From Isoetes taiwanensis (taxonomy: Eukaryota; Streptophyta; Lycopodiopsida; Isoetales; Isoetaceae): a DNA stretch of 64,000 nt. The translations under genes and the position numbers were made by a program. The DNA is taken from the NCBI GenBank assembly GCA_021234155.1, contig JAJEKV010000592.1, forward strand, positions 1-64,000, in the 5' to 3' direction. Positions 36,470-48,480 of this stretch are shown here, piece by piece (position 1 is the first letter of the stretch; each line of letters begins with the position of its first letter). The notes under the pieces are model-generated. The model ran no database searches. It saw nothing but the letters and a program-made list of their open reading frames with translations, and was not told where the DNA came from.

Positions 36470-36717
36470 TTAGATTGCTTCTCTTCATTAGATTTGTAGG
36501 ATATTCCGTATGTTGTGGAGGTACTCATCATATACATAGTCGACGGGTATCCTATTGAATCCTATTTAGCGAGATGATCAAGCTCATGAAGAGGTTCCAG
36601 TATGTTGGATATCTGTCAATTGTTGTGTATAATTTTAGTTCTCCATACATTTTTCTTCCCAATCCTTGAAGCTTTGCTTAATTCTTCGGTCTATCCTTTC
36701 AAAAAAAAAAAAAAAAA
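36470..36717 (+). mobile_element. Possible plus-strand retroposon 3' end with poly(A)
   Basis: A 17-base A run at 36701-36717 ends a stretch with a terminal TTGCTTAATTCTTCGGTCTAT of the sort seen before LINE tails. No coding domain or target duplication was found, so the element's extent is a guess. Confidence 0.3.
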
Positions 36718-38579
36718 TGCCCGAAGCCTAGTCTAGTCCTAAGACTATTTAGACTTTAGTGATACTAATCCCGTTTGGGAAATTAATCACACAATTGGCA
36801 GTCCTGCTAAAAGATAGGTGCCTTCTTTTAGTAGGCCTTGATCTGAATAAATTCATGTTTTCAAAAAATAATCATATTATCAAGTAATACTGTTCAATTC
36901 AATATAGTGCTTTTATTCCTATCTTACTAGCTTTTATCTATCATGCAGATCAAAGTCATTTTTAGTTATCCTACATTTATCAATCATGAAGATGTATTTT
37001 AGCTTATAGTAACCCATGTATTGACCAACCCTATGATCTAATATTTTCTTAAACTGTAAACTGCATATACCACATTTTATCTCATGCATTATGAACAAAT
37101 GTCATAAAATCATTCTATTTTTTGAAATGCCATTATGTCATTGATTCAAACTAACAGATATATTGCAAAAATCAGCAGATTTGCAAAAGATCTTACATAT
37201 AATATCATAATATGTTCCATACACATTATCTAGTATCATCCTTTACTTGTAAATAATATATGATCAATTGTTTTATATTGACCGGGAAACAAACTTATCC
37301 GTGCTTTCGCATCTTGAAAGCTTCAAAAAAAGAGATAGTAGGAGAGATAGACCCGGTTACCCGCAGAAAAAACAAATGCATATTAGCCTTTTGGGGTAAT
37401 CACATAAAAGTCGCTAGCGGTAAGCATTGGGGCTATCGGCTTTTCCCGCCTTCACCCAATCTGTCTTTTGTATTTCAATAACATCATATGTTTATCATAC
37501 ATTACGTTAGCAAAAACATAGTTTTTCATATAGACAAGTCCTATATTAGTTTATTTTTTCAGATCTATTCCATCACGCCATCTTACCATATGCCCTCGCT
37601 TATTCAATATCAAATTTCTTTGGTCACTATATTTAGCACATCATCCATCTTGTTTCTTATGTAGTCCCCGAAAACAACTTATGACATATCGGCACCATTA
37701 TCTTTCCAGGATCTGTCCTATATCTTATTTTATCGCTTCATGCTTTGTATTTTCTAGTACCATATTCTTCTTACTACTTTAAGCGATCAAAAAGAAAAAT
37801 GTCAAATCAAACACGGTTATCTTGGCTAGTTATAATCTTTTAGTCCACTATTTTTGCTAGTAAGATCGTCCACTAGTTTGCCGATAAGATGCCCATGGCT
37901 GTAAGCCGATCACCATTTCTTCATTACTTATTGCCCCTAAAGCGACAAGATTTTGTATTTTTCTTAGCGGTTTTTGCATCTTGAGATTTTGGCCCATCTC
38001 ATTACTCTCGGTGATTTTGGCTTTGGTGCTTGCATTGCCCCCGATCGCCAATGTGCTTGTGATAGTCATATATATTTTTCTCTTAGCGGCCTTTTTCTTT
38101 TCTATCTCATTTTCTCCATGGTGGATTTGTTAAAACCACCTTTCCGTCTGCCCATGAAGCATGCAATTACCTCTAGTCTATCATTCCGGCAGGCATATAG
38201 CAGCGTAAACAGAGAATGATTTTCAAATTGCTGATGCTAGATAAATACTGAAAGCTATTTTTTGGTTATACCTTCGATTTGCCAGCTGCATGCCGTCGAT
38301 TCATCTCTTCCGATCCATGTCATATCATTTAGGGTTTCATCTGCTATGGCCATGCATCGCGAGCGTTTGCTCTTCCCTGCCCTAACATCTTACAAGTTTT
38401 ATTTTTTCTCACGAATGGGTTTAGACATGTAACATCATGTCGAAATGGTGTATTTACCTCACCCAACAACTATAAAAAGGAGAGACAAAATCTACTCAGA
38501 AATTTTGTCCCAATCTCATCATGGATGTTATCATCCATAAATCTAAGATATTTAACTATCTGATAGGTCCTCTAGCTTC
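36718..38579. other. Unassigned
   Basis: AT-rich with T/C-rich tracts. Plus-strand open stretches at 37260 and 37974 have no recognisable domain. Confidence 0.3.
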
Positions 38580-39260
38580 TTTTTTTTTTTAATTGAAGGC
38601 TTAGTATTTGTATTGATATAAATATACATATTAACATATGTATATATACATATGTTTACAAAAAGCAACCGATTTGGGTAGGGTTGGTTATGGAGACCCT
38701 TTATCATAATATCTAGAGAAAATATTAAGGCCTATTATAGGCTTTGAACCAACGCCAAAAGAGGAGTTCAGTTTTTTAAAAACCGTAAATGTAGTTCTTA
38801 TGACCATAGCGATCATTCAAATCTTCTTTTCTTGGGCTAAGCCCTCGGCGTGATCCTTTCTCCCCATTCCTTTTATAGCTACTATGAATAGATGAATGGG
38901 CACTTGCATAAGTGAGCTTTCCCGGATTAAATCTTCCTTTCTTATCCTTAGCCCGCATAAAAATATCCCTTTTGCATCGCCAAAGTCGTGGTTACGGCGC
39001 AATCGCTGGCATCCATCTTCATGTGTGGTCGGGGATCTCGACCCCAAACCGAGTAAGCCATAGCGCATTAGAGTGAAGGTCGATTCTTTTCCTTCGGCTT
39101 CTTTACCAACACCTTAATATTTTCGAGAAATTCAAAGTAAAGTTAGAAAAAGATGGAAAGAGTTCAAATATGAATATCTAAAAATCTCCTCAATCCAATT
39201 AATATCATATTTGGTTTGCTTTCGATAATAGCCTTTGAGGCCATATAATCTCCTCTTTGA

Positions 39261-39300
39261 AGATTGGGCATATTAAGCCTAAGATTGGGCATATTAAGCT
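39261..39300 (+). repeat. 20 bp tandem duplication
   Basis: AGATTGGGCATATTAAGC occurs twice back to back, inside the 3' part of the second LINE. Confidence 0.9.
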
Positions 39301-39309
39301 CAGTCTCGG

Positions 39310-39806
39310 CTAACTCGAGTCCATTACGCCCATAAACAATTTAAAAAGATGATTCTCATCCTCCCCGATCCCCGCATACATCGCACAAAATGTTAGAGTC
39401 CGCCATGTTCATCCTCCATCTTTTCATCCTTGTGCCAAAGCTGCCACATAAAGGCTTTGACTTTTGGGTGGATCAGACACTTCCATAGAAAGATGAGGTT
39501 CCTTTTGATCCTCAAGGGATCAGTATTCCATTTGATATGGATTGTTATGTCCTGATCTCTATTTAGGAATTTATAAGCCATTTTAACTTTGTATCCAATA
39601 AACTCGTTTGTGTGCCATTTAATCTTCGAATGGTGCCATTGTCCACTAGCAAGTCTCTGGGTAATACTATTGAAAAGTGTTTGAGACTCCTCTCCCAGAT
39701 CACTTAGGACCGAGGTATGATAGTCGAAATTATTGGTAATGTCCCTGATGAACACAATTCCCCTGTTAGTCCATTGCTTAGTAAGGGTAGGAAAATGATA
39801 GGCCAA
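39310..39806 (-). pseudogene. LINE ORF2 zinc-binding region (zf-RVT), frameshifted
   Basis: Text from 39806 has QWTNRGIVFIRDI and later NLIFLWKCLIHPKVKAFMWQ, the classic block at the start of zf-RVT in plant LINEs. Near 39390 the frame shifts and the zinc ligands follow as CDVCGDRGDENHLF (C..C.....H type). It would form the C-terminal part of ORF2. Frame damage and the missing RT core make it dead. Confidence 0.82.
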
Positions 39807-39830
39807 CTAAAAGATATTAGTCATTGGAAT

Positions 39831-41584
39831 AGCGATGTTCCACAATTTTGTTGAAGAATCTGATCTCCTTGGAGTTGTTGTATGATCATTCATGTGCCCT
39901 GGTCTTTTGTCGAACACATTCTGACTGTGCTCGTCCTCACTGTTGATGTTGACTTCCTTCATTAAAGATATCCACATTAGGGGACTTGATGATGTAGTGG
40001 GCAATGTAAGGTCTTGGTGTCGTCCCAAAAGCTTGAGGGCAATGTTCACCACTCTCTAGAATCTTTCATGTTGATTTCTCGCCCCGGCCTTGGAGGTTAT
40101 AAAGATTTGAGGATGATCCTTCTAACTTTTGAATCGATACTATTGTGTAAACCACATCGCCAATCCGAAAGCTCTTCATCTTGGCGGCCACATGTTCTTT
40201 GTTATAAGACTGATGACAATGTTCAATGCTTTCCACCTCTAACTGTGTAATCTCTCTTCCTGAGAGAAGCCTATCCGCATCCATGTGTAAAAACTATAAT
40301 TCTGGCTAATCAATTAATAATCCTGGTATTTGGTCCCCCATGGTGTCTCTTCCTGTTGGTGTTTGACCTCCAATCTCTAAGTAGATGATCTTGAGATGGT
40401 GCTTCGAAGAATCAGGGCTGAGAAGGAAGAAGTTGGTGGCGATCTGGTCGTACTCCTAGTCTTGAGCAGCCCATCCTCGCTGGCTTGTAATTCCTGCTTA
40501 GTCAAATCATCTTTGCTTGAAGTCTAGATTTGATACTACTATGGGCTTGTATATCTGAGATAATTGCCCTTCCTAGGAGATATGTCCAGTCTCAGCTTTT
40601 AGAAACTCTTGATGTAACTAGTTGATGAAGTCATCTACTTGTTGGTGGCATAGCTGTGACAATAGTCGGCAATGTGGGGCCATTTCTCGAGACAATATGG
40701 CACTTGAAGAATATTCTTGACTAGAAGATGTTCCTCCCCTTGTGATCGGTGGCATAAGTGCCCTGATGCCCATTGGTTGTTGAATAGCCCTTCTTGGCAA
40801 CTGATATGTCTATTCTTGATGTCTCAATCGTCTTTTCTATAGTCTTCTCTTTAGTATTTGTGTTCGGGCTTCCCTGTACACCATCTTGACCTTTGATTTG
40901 CTGAAGTTTCATCCATCAGGTTGCCTTCAGCTTTCAAATTCCTCGATGTTATTGAGTGGCTCCCATGTTGAGGGCTCGAGGATCTGCAACGAAGGTTCCC
41001 CTAACCTATTTGACTGCCCTAAAGTGCACATAAGGCAACTCATACTACTGCAACAACAATTATTTATATCTACTGACTCTACAATCTCTATATTTATGTC
41101 TTGTATCTAATCTAAGCCCAGGAGAACATCCTAGCATTTGACACATCACTAAGACCTGAGAAAGGTAGTTCTCTATTGTAAAGGGGCTACAGAGGCTTAT
41201 GTTTATGGGTATCCTTGGTGTATTGGGCTAAAATACCTAGGTAGAATGAATTCCTGGACAATTATCTCTGATGTCAAAGGTAGGGCAGAAGACACTTGAT
41301 ATCTACATCATGTGTTGGTGTGTCCTACCAATGTGTGGCAATAATTTATAAGCCATTGGCAATTAGCTGGGTTGCTAAGAGAAAAAGCTTGATTATACTA
41401 CCCTTATGTAGACAAGAAGACACTTAGCAAGATAAAAGTGACAACTAAACCAAGATGAATGCAAATGCAGTCTCTATCTAGCTTAAGGGTCTTGGTTCTA
41501 ACTCGAAAGACCTTGAGCATATATTATCCAACATGATTAGAGCTTAAACTTAATGAAGGATTATAATTCAAACACAAAAGATGC
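39831..41584. other. Degenerate sequence, possibly old retroelement
   Basis: The minus strand at 40066-40284 reads ITQLEVESIEHC and FRIGDVV, loosely like the integrase C-terminal tail of Ty3/gypsy elements (..F..GD.V..). The match is too weak to call. Nothing else is recognised. Confidence 0.25.
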
Positions 41585-41660
41585 CCCGCCCCTTGATTGG
41601 CACAAGGGGTTTTGGGGGGTCATCCCTATGGGTGGGAGGTTCGATTCCTACTACTACGAG
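41585..41660 (+). mobile_element. tRNA-derived SINE head or tRNA pseudogene (pol III A and B boxes)
   Basis: TGGCACAAGGGG at 41598-41609 fits an A box and GGTTCGATTCC at 41638-41648 is a perfect B box, about 30 bp apart. GTGGGAGG and CCTACTAC around the B box can pair with one mismatch, like a T-arm. No full cloverleaf is present, which fits a SINE 5' region better than a tRNA gene. Its 3' end is unclear. Confidence 0.5.
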
Positions 41661-42380
41661 AATTTTTTTAAGATGAGGTCCAAATGGATTGAAAAGCTAG
41701 AATGGAGTGTTATAAGTTAATAGAATACATAGAGGATAGCTAGAACATGCATGTCAAATAGTTTGAAAAAAACTCACCTGAGCATGCAAATCCAATTTAC
41801 TCCATGCATTTAGCTATTCCGAGACTCTCGAACATCGGTTGGAAGTGCCGGATCTCCCAAAAGCTCTCACGTGCTTGGAATTTGGGCCCATGGCAGACCT
41901 TATTCGGGGAGTCAGATCGAGGTGGTTGAGGAGGCTTGATATTTGACCTAGTCGGCCGCCCTTTGACGAACCTCAACACTTTGGTTGCAATACCAAGAAT
42001 CATATCGCATCCATCTACGGAGATAAATCTTGTCTGTGCCTTCTTGTACTTCGATGTCTTGTTTTCAGTTTAAACGCCTTTTCGCTCTCTTGTACTTGTC
42101 GTCTTCTTGGTTGGCTTGGGCCGCACTGAATATGGTGGCTGAGTGTTAGAACCGTTCTTGACTTCCTCGCCCATCTCTTCTTCTTCAGCCTCTTGCGCCC
42201 CCTCTTGTTGGTGCAGTTCTTCATCCTCGAACTTCGTCTTCCTCGGCTCGTCCAGGTTGTGGTTCTCTCGATAACCACACTCCCCTCTGCCGATCTTCAC
42301 GCCTTCTTTTTCACGATTTTTTGTCATTTTAAATGTTCACCCCTTCTTTTTCTTAAAAAAAGAAGAGGGGAGATTCTTTT
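41661..42380. other. Unassigned
   Basis: 42015-42327 is open in two minus-strand frames with arginine/glutamate-rich text typical of low-complexity sequence. No domain is seen. Confidence 0.3.
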
Positions 42381-43520
42381 GTCTAGTATTCTCCATGTCG
42401 CGAGACATTGACATTCTTGTGTGCAATGTTTCAATACGAGAAGATCAGTTGCATTACATTTAGTGGGGAGAATGTTAGGTGAATGTGGTGGAAACCAATT
42501 ACATTACATTTAGTGGGCTTAAGTTTTAGGTAAATGTTCGAAAATGTCTCGAATCTTATTTAAAAACTGAATGCAAATGTACTATCACTTGGAAGTATCA
42601 ATGACATTTGTAACTGGCTAGGTAGGTAGCAGGTAGGTAGTAGGTAGGTATGTTAGTAGAAATGGATAATTTTTTTAACGTTCACGAAGACCAAGTGGCC
42701 ATGGGACCCAAACAACAGAAGAGGCATGAAAGCCAAAATTACAAAGAGCTAATAACAAAAATAAAGATGATGCGTAAGATAACGAATCGCTTCTTACGAG
42801 GGTTTTAAGCGCTTCTTAAGATCAGTTAAATTACATTTTGTGAGGAGAAATTTTGGTAAATGCAGCAGAAACCAATTAAATTACATTTAGTGGGAGAATG
42901 TTAGATAAATGTGCGAAAATGTCTCGATTTTTATTTAAAACTGAATGCAAATATACTATCACTTGAAAGTATCAATGCCACTTGTGATGCCAGAGGGCTC
43001 TTCCTTTCGCAATTTCGGGACCTTTGTCTCTTGCTTGTAGGTGGTATATGCTTGGTTTGATTTTCTTGTAATTTTCAAAAACAAGTTATTTTTTGTCATT
43101 TGAAATGTTAAAAAACAAGTCATTTTTTGTCATTTGTCTAGTATTCTAGATGTCACGAGATATTGACATTCTTGTGTGCACCGTTTCCATACGAGAAGAT
43201 CAGCTACATTACATTTTAGTGGGGAGAATGTAAGGTAAATGTGATGAAAACCAATTATATTACATTTAGTGGAAAGAATATTAGGTAAATGTGCGTAAAT
43301 GTCTTGAATCTTATTTAAAAAACTGAATGCAAATCTACTATCACTTGGAAGTATCAATGACATTTGTCATTGGCACAATAGGAAGGAAGGAAGGAAGGAA
43401 GGAAGGAAGGAAGGTTTTTAACATCCACGAAGACCTATTGTCCATGGACCCAAACAATGGAAGAGGCATGAAAGACCAAAATTACAAAGAGCTAATACGA
43501 AATAAATATGATGGAGAATA
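42381..43520 (+). repeat. Three-copy direct repeat, two copies carrying different microsatellites
   Basis: Copy 1 is 42381-42782 and copy 3 is 43136-43520. They align through CTAGTATTCT..ATGTC.CGAGA.ATTGACATTCTTG, GATCAG.TACATTACATTTAGTGGGGAGAATGT, ACTGAATGCAAAT.TACTATCACTTG and CACGAAGACC...GGCATGAAAG. Copy 2 (42820-42990) keeps only the middle. At the same position copy 1 has a GGTAG-type tract (about 42621-42650) and copy 3 has a GGAA tract (43381-43414). Confidence 0.9.
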
Positions 43521-43537
43521 TAACTGCAGAAGAGTCC

Positions 43538-43628
43538 TATATCTTATCTATGAGGCTAATTTTTACATCAATGTCAATTCAATTCTATTCTATATCTTAT
43601 CTATGAGGCTAATTTCTACATCAATGTA
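43538..43628 (+). repeat. Direct duplication of a 38 bp block
   Basis: CTATATCTTATCTATGAGGC followed by TAATTT.TACATCAATGT occurs at 43538-43575 and 43591-43628. Confidence 0.9.
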
Positions 43629-44001
43629 TTTGAAGCCACATATCCAATTCTCATTGATGTAAATGTATGAGATATCATTCCATATATAAAAGCAATATCA
43701 TTTTTAGTTTTTAAAAAATAGGAGGTAATTTTTTTTGGCCGAGCTCCAAGGCTCGACACGTATGCACACATTGCATTTTCAAATTGAAGAAAAAGAAAAA
43801 ACTAGGGATGCCGTTTTTTGTTCTTATCTCGCTTTTGAATCAATCTCCTCCGTCGAATCTCCTTCTCCGCTCTCCACTTCCTCTACCCCCATTTGGGCGA
43901 GATCGGCTCTACTCTCCACTTCCTACGCCCCGATACGGCGAACTCAGCGTCCCCACCTACATTATCTCTTCTCGAACGATTAATGGAGTCTCGGCATTAC
44001 G
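43629..44001. other. CT-rich stretch left of the LTR element
   Basis: 43830-43960 is a C/T-rich tract (CTCCGTCG, TCTCCTTCTCC, CTCTCCACTTCCT twice) like a plant 5' leader. No start codon with a meaningful reading follows. It abuts the LTR element, which could have interrupted a gene leader. Confidence 0.25.
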
Positions 44002-45612
44002 TGACGGTCGGGAATATACACTATAAATCATTATATTCTGGATCCGTCACCATACAAATCTATCATTCATAGCCTTGTATACCATGGGGGTGGCACTAGG
44101 GGCATGGCCAAGTTATTCTCATAACTTAGCCAACCATAGGTTAAGCCATTATCCATGTGGCCTTAACCTATTGGGGACCGCCACAAGACTCACCCAGATT
44201 GGTGCCACGTGGCATCCTAGGTGGACCTAACTTATATAGGCATAAACCCTAACCCTAGACCTCTTTCCAGCCCTAGCACCCAAAGACTCACCTACTTGTT
44301 GAAACCCGTTTGAACATGGCTTGTTGTGGCATAGGTGGCGGCAACTTCAGCAGTGGTAGACTGTTCTTGGAGGAGGAACAGCACTTGTGAGTCGAAGACC
44401 ATGGAGGTCGGATGGACGGAGGGAGAGAGTCGTGAGCAGGTATGTAGGATAGTAGTTGTGATAGCTTATCTGGAATTAGCATTCCAGATTTGCTAGTATC
44501 TTGTATCTAGAGTAGAGCCATCCTAGAGCCCATATTCAACATCTTAAACCCTAATCAAGGAACCCTAACTATTAGTTAGATTTGTATGATTAGGTTAAGA
44601 TGTTCTTCTTATGATTATTCTCATGATGTGACGATTATATGTTGATGGTTGATCATGTTTGCTCCTCTTGTATTGGGAAGGGGGGTAGAGACCTAGGGCC
44701 ATTTGTAGTATGTTCCTAGAGTAGATCCCTTAGTTCCTATTAGATGCGGCCTGTGCATAGGAGCCACCGTGCTATTGAGGCTATGATATGACTCAAAGAC
44801 CAGGATAGGGCTAGAGGGAATGTGGAGGGAGGATCCCCGCCGAGTGGGGGCTTCGGGGGATCCCATAGTGGGCTAGGCTTATGGTCGGTCACTTCGTGTG
44901 GGCCGAGCATGGGTCCGACACCTCCCGGGCAATGGTGTTGCCCCGCTTCCTCGAGAGTTGCAAGTGTTGGCTTGGCTCGCTTTGGGGGTTCGCTCTGGCA
45001 CTAATCGTGTGTCGCCACGATTCTCTAGCCCACCTGCACCTCTAGACCCCGGGAAGGGAGATGCAACCCTTCCCGCCTACCCGGACTGGGAGATGCAACT
45101 CGAGTAGTCCCGGATGGGTGATGCCATGGGATTGCGTGATCCGGAAGGCTAGAGTCCCCGCCAGAGGCGATCTAGCCCATCCGCAAAGTATGCATGGGTG
45201 AGGGGCGGATGGAGTGGTCAACCCTAGCCATTGTTCTATGCCAGCCCCCGCCATTGCCATGACTCTGCCCGCTTCTATCTTGAGACCTAGCTGGGCCCAC
45301 CACCCTCCCACGAAGTCCGAGCCTGCAGGAGCTCTCATGGTTTTATGGTTTGTGATTATCATCTATGCATTGGTTTATGTGCGATGCACTACCCTCCGAG
45401 GTAGTATTTTGTATATGTTTTATGCTAGTTCGACGTGGTTATCGCCACGTTATAGGAGCCCATAGGGAAGGGCGCGAAGACACCTCAGACCCTCCCCGCA
45501 CTAAGAGTTACCACCGAAAAGCGGGTAGGACGGGGTCCCCGCGCGTTGTTGCCCGGATGGGGGATTTCTGGGCCGTATACCGCTGGGCGTATGTTTAGCG
45601 TGGAGCTGCTGA
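44002..45612 (+). repeat. 5' LTR
   Basis: Starts TGACGGTC at 44002 and aligns to 55410-57038 along its length. A TATA-like CTTATATAGGC lies at 44231-44241. The second half (about 44820-45600) is conspicuously GC-rich. The end near 45612 is inferred from the alignment and from the primer site starting four bases later. Confidence 0.88.
44231..44241 (+). promoter_or_regulatory. TATA box of the 5' LTR
   Basis: CTTATATAGGC, followed by TAAACCCTAACCCTAG, is conserved at 55642-55652 in the 3' LTR, as expected for the U3/R promoter core. Confidence 0.5.
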
Positions 45613-45615
45613 TAA

Positions 45616-45631
45616 TGGTATCAGAGCCATG
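45616..45631 (+). other. Primer binding site for initiator methionine tRNA
   Basis: TGGTATCAGAGCCATG begins four bases after the LTR end. TGGTATCAGAGC is the standard plant retrotransposon primer site complementary to the 3' end of initiator tRNA-Met. Confidence 0.92.
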
Positions 45632-46175
45632 TTCTTGGTTGACCAAGAACTAGCACCCACCATAACCATGAAGTAGTCTAACAGCCTATAGAGGTGTGAA
45701 ATGAACATTTCCACCATGGAACCGCGGAAATGGGGGAAAATTTTTCTCCTAGGTAGTGGGTCAGGATTTAGGTTAAATGTTAGACGAAGGTTTGAGTGAG
45801 TCAAACTCATCTTCTAGTAAATTTGAAGTGAAAATTATGCATCCGCATCAAATTTCACCTAAAATGGGTCTAAGAATCATGCCAATGGAGACCGGTGAAA
45901 AATGGCGCAAATCCATAATTAACACCTCAAACCATTAGGAAAATTGAAAATTTACAGGTATAATAATTAATTTTAGTATATATTTTAATAATTAAATAAC
46001 TATTAAATATGGTGTAATTAATAAGGGGGCTAATAAATAGGGGTAATGATGATAGGAGAATATTCTAAGGGACCCTCCTCTTTAAATATCCCCGACACCA
46101 ATTCATTTTCTCTCCAACCCTTCACCTCCAACCTCGACATGCCTCATCCCCACCCATTTTCTAGAACCATAAGAT

Positions 46176-47287
46176 ATGGCACAGACCAAAACAAATCTAC
46201 AGGAAGCCGTACCAAGACTATTACCCCTCCATGGCGCAGTAGCAACGGACGCCATGAAGAAGATCCCTGAGCACCTCCGGCTCAAGAAAGGGGAAGAGGA
46301 GCCCCCCCGCAAAGCAGCTAGCAGCCAGCCGACGAGTCCTACCACGATGCCGTGAGGAGAGTCCCAGCCAGCCACATCTGAGGGACACAAAGAATAGATG
46401 AGTCCTCCACACTGGCCTCTCGGAATCAAGGTGGAGGAAGAGGAGGAAGAAGAGCAAGTCCAAGACCACCACTGCATCGACGGTTGCCCTTTTGCGCCCA
46501 AGAAAAAGGGAAGGAAAAAAGTCACGAGTATTGTAAAGGAGAGGGCGTGAAGAGGAAGAGGAGCGAGAGGAGGAGGAGAGCGGTGAGAGGAGGACTAAAA
46601 GAAGGAACGACGGCCCCCGACCGCCGCCATAGAAGAGCCCCACGGAGGAGGAGCACCATGTGGAAGAAGTGAGAGGAGGAGGGAGGAAGAACAGAGGAGG
46701 GGACCCCGAACTAAGACCACCTTATCCCCAGTGGCCCGAACCACCTAAGGTGGTGAAGAAGCGTAAAAGGTAGGGAGTAGGCATTCATTTCCAAGGAGGA
46801 CTTTACAGTTTAAGCGAAGAAGGTATATGAATACCTTCGCTGCTGGACGAGGTACAATGAGTGGTATTGCCGCCAGTAAGGTCCAATGACGTCAGGAGGG
46901 GGCAGGGCCACAAAGAACCAGCCTGCCAACCCCACCGAAGACCAAGAAGGTCCAATTAGGGATTCAACACCCGTCAATAGACGCACATACGGAGTTTTTA
47001 GGAGATTAAGCACTTTCAACGTGCGTCTCTCCCTGATAGGAAGGCAACCGCTTGAGCCGGGCCTTAGGGAGGTTTTGCAGCGCCTCCCACCCATTATAGG
47101 GTGGCGTCCCCCTCACAATGAATTGTTACAAGTGGTTTTCTCGAGGCGAAGCTGGTCCAGCTGTTTGAGAAGGGAAACCAAGGCTATCCATGCTAAGAGG
47201 GTGACCCTTCATGCCCAAGGATATCCATCATACCACCGTGATCCGGCAGAGAGAGGCCTTAGGCCTCAAATTTTTAAAATTCAATAG
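46176..47287 (+). pseudogene. Probable gag N-terminal region, broken
   Basis: An ATG at 46176 starts a lysine/glutamate-rich reading (MAQTKTNLQEAVPRLLPLHG) in the right place for gag, continuing with acidic and basic low-complexity text. In another frame near 46820 it reads RRYMNTFAAGRGTMSG. No capsid motif can be proven here. Stops and shifts break the reading several times. Confidence 0.4.
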
Positions 47288-48480
47288 AAATTCAAACTAA
47301 TGTAATTATTTTCCTATAAATATAAAGTTTTTTGGAAAAAATGTTGTATGCTTGAAATAAAAATAGAACCCAAGGGTAAAACATGTTTAGCATGTCTAAT
47401 TAAATAGAAATCATGAAATAAAAAAAAATTTTGGCAAAAATCATCGAACCAAAATTGGTCCTGTGAGAGACCGCGAACAATGGCCAAGGCTCCCGGACAG
47501 CACCCCATCCATTCTGATTCAACGGGCCTACCCCAAAAAAATTTTAGCTAAGTCATGTCCAAATTAAGTAATAAAAGTTGTTAAGGTTAGAATCATGCTA
47601 AGAAAGCCATATTAGCATCTTCTAACCCCTAAAATTGACCAAAAATTGGCCCAACCAATGTCCCGTCGCCGCCAAATGCCCTGCCTGCTATTGCTGGACC
47701 CTGATCATGTGATCCGCTGATTCGCCAGAACTTGCCCTAGCTTGACCAAATTTGACCCAACAAATTGCCATGTAGTGTTTCTTGCTTTTGTTTTTTAAGT
47801 TTGCACTTCATGGTAGTTCATTTGGACACCCAAGGCCATAGACCAAGGGAGTCTTTCCCATCAAGCACCTTTATGCATCTAACCCGAGGCACCCCTAGTC
47901 TATAAAAAGGGGCCCCATTTGTCATATTTTCCCATCAAAATCGCCCCAAAATTTCTTTAGGGCGCATTTTCTAACCTCCACCGTTTCCATCGAGCCATTT
48001 TCTACACTATCCTCGCTAAATGGCACCATCAAACTTTGAGATGGTACAATGATTCCACCTATATCCGTGGAACTCCCCAAAGAGATCAAGCTCTTCATGG
48101 TTTTGATCATCTTGTTTGATCTTCACGCAACTTTGACTAGAACACCCTACTACACGTACATTATGTGCCAATATGACCGCCATTTTACCCTTGGGAGGTC
48201 ACCACACCTAGGGGGGGGGAATTGGGTTTCTTAGACACTTACCCAAGCCATAGGTCGAGGGGGGTCCAAAGGCAAGAAGCAGCCTATGGGATAGAATAAC
48301 CATGCCCGGACATGACCAGAAGTATCATAGGCATAGGTAACCTCAAAGCTCAAAATTTTTAGCCTTATTCATGCACTATAAGTCAATCAATCAAGTAGGG
48401 GAACCCTCCATTCAACCTTAGATTTAGCGCCACTTGATACCGAAGGCGCCATCAAAGGGTAATATAGAATCCAAACCCCA
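47288..48480 (+). other. LTR-like insert with a TATA box inside the gag zone
   Basis: Coding-like text stops near 47287 and resumes near 48490. Between them the sequence is noncoding, with TATAAAAAGGGG at 47901-47912 followed by a CT-rich leader-like stretch, as in the U3/R part of a plant LTR. A solo LTR or truncated element nested in gag would explain the long gap. Its ends are not defined. Confidence 0.3.

Larger units (their letters stand above)
38580..39830 (-). mobile_element. Second LINE, 5'-truncated 3' part with poly(A) tail
   Basis: The minus strand runs from reverse-transcriptase C-terminal sequence through a zinc-finger region to a T run at about 38580-38590 that marks the poly(A) tail. 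The 5' boundary near 39830 is where the recognisable LINE reading stops; sequence up to about 40050 might still belong. No target duplication could be matched. Confidence 0.65.

Noticed and set aside
36398-36725. ATGCCC as a target duplication flanking the poly(A) at 36717
   Set aside because: Only six bases agree and the next ones diverge; too short to support.
37260-37481. Plus-strand 73-codon frame in blank sequence
   Set aside because: No domain, no neighbouring exons; length is expected by chance.
40066-40284. Ty3/gypsy integrase tail on the minus strand
   Set aside because: Only a loose F..GD.V resemblance; no adjoining integrase core or chromodomain.
44822-45598. Long open frames on both strands in the GC-rich LTR half (also 56240-57017)
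   Set aside because: They lie inside LTRs, differ between the two copies and have no domain; GC-rich composition explains the lack of stops.
46103-46643. Two 140-codon minus-strand open frames
   Set aside because: They are antisense to acidic low-complexity gag text; no motif.
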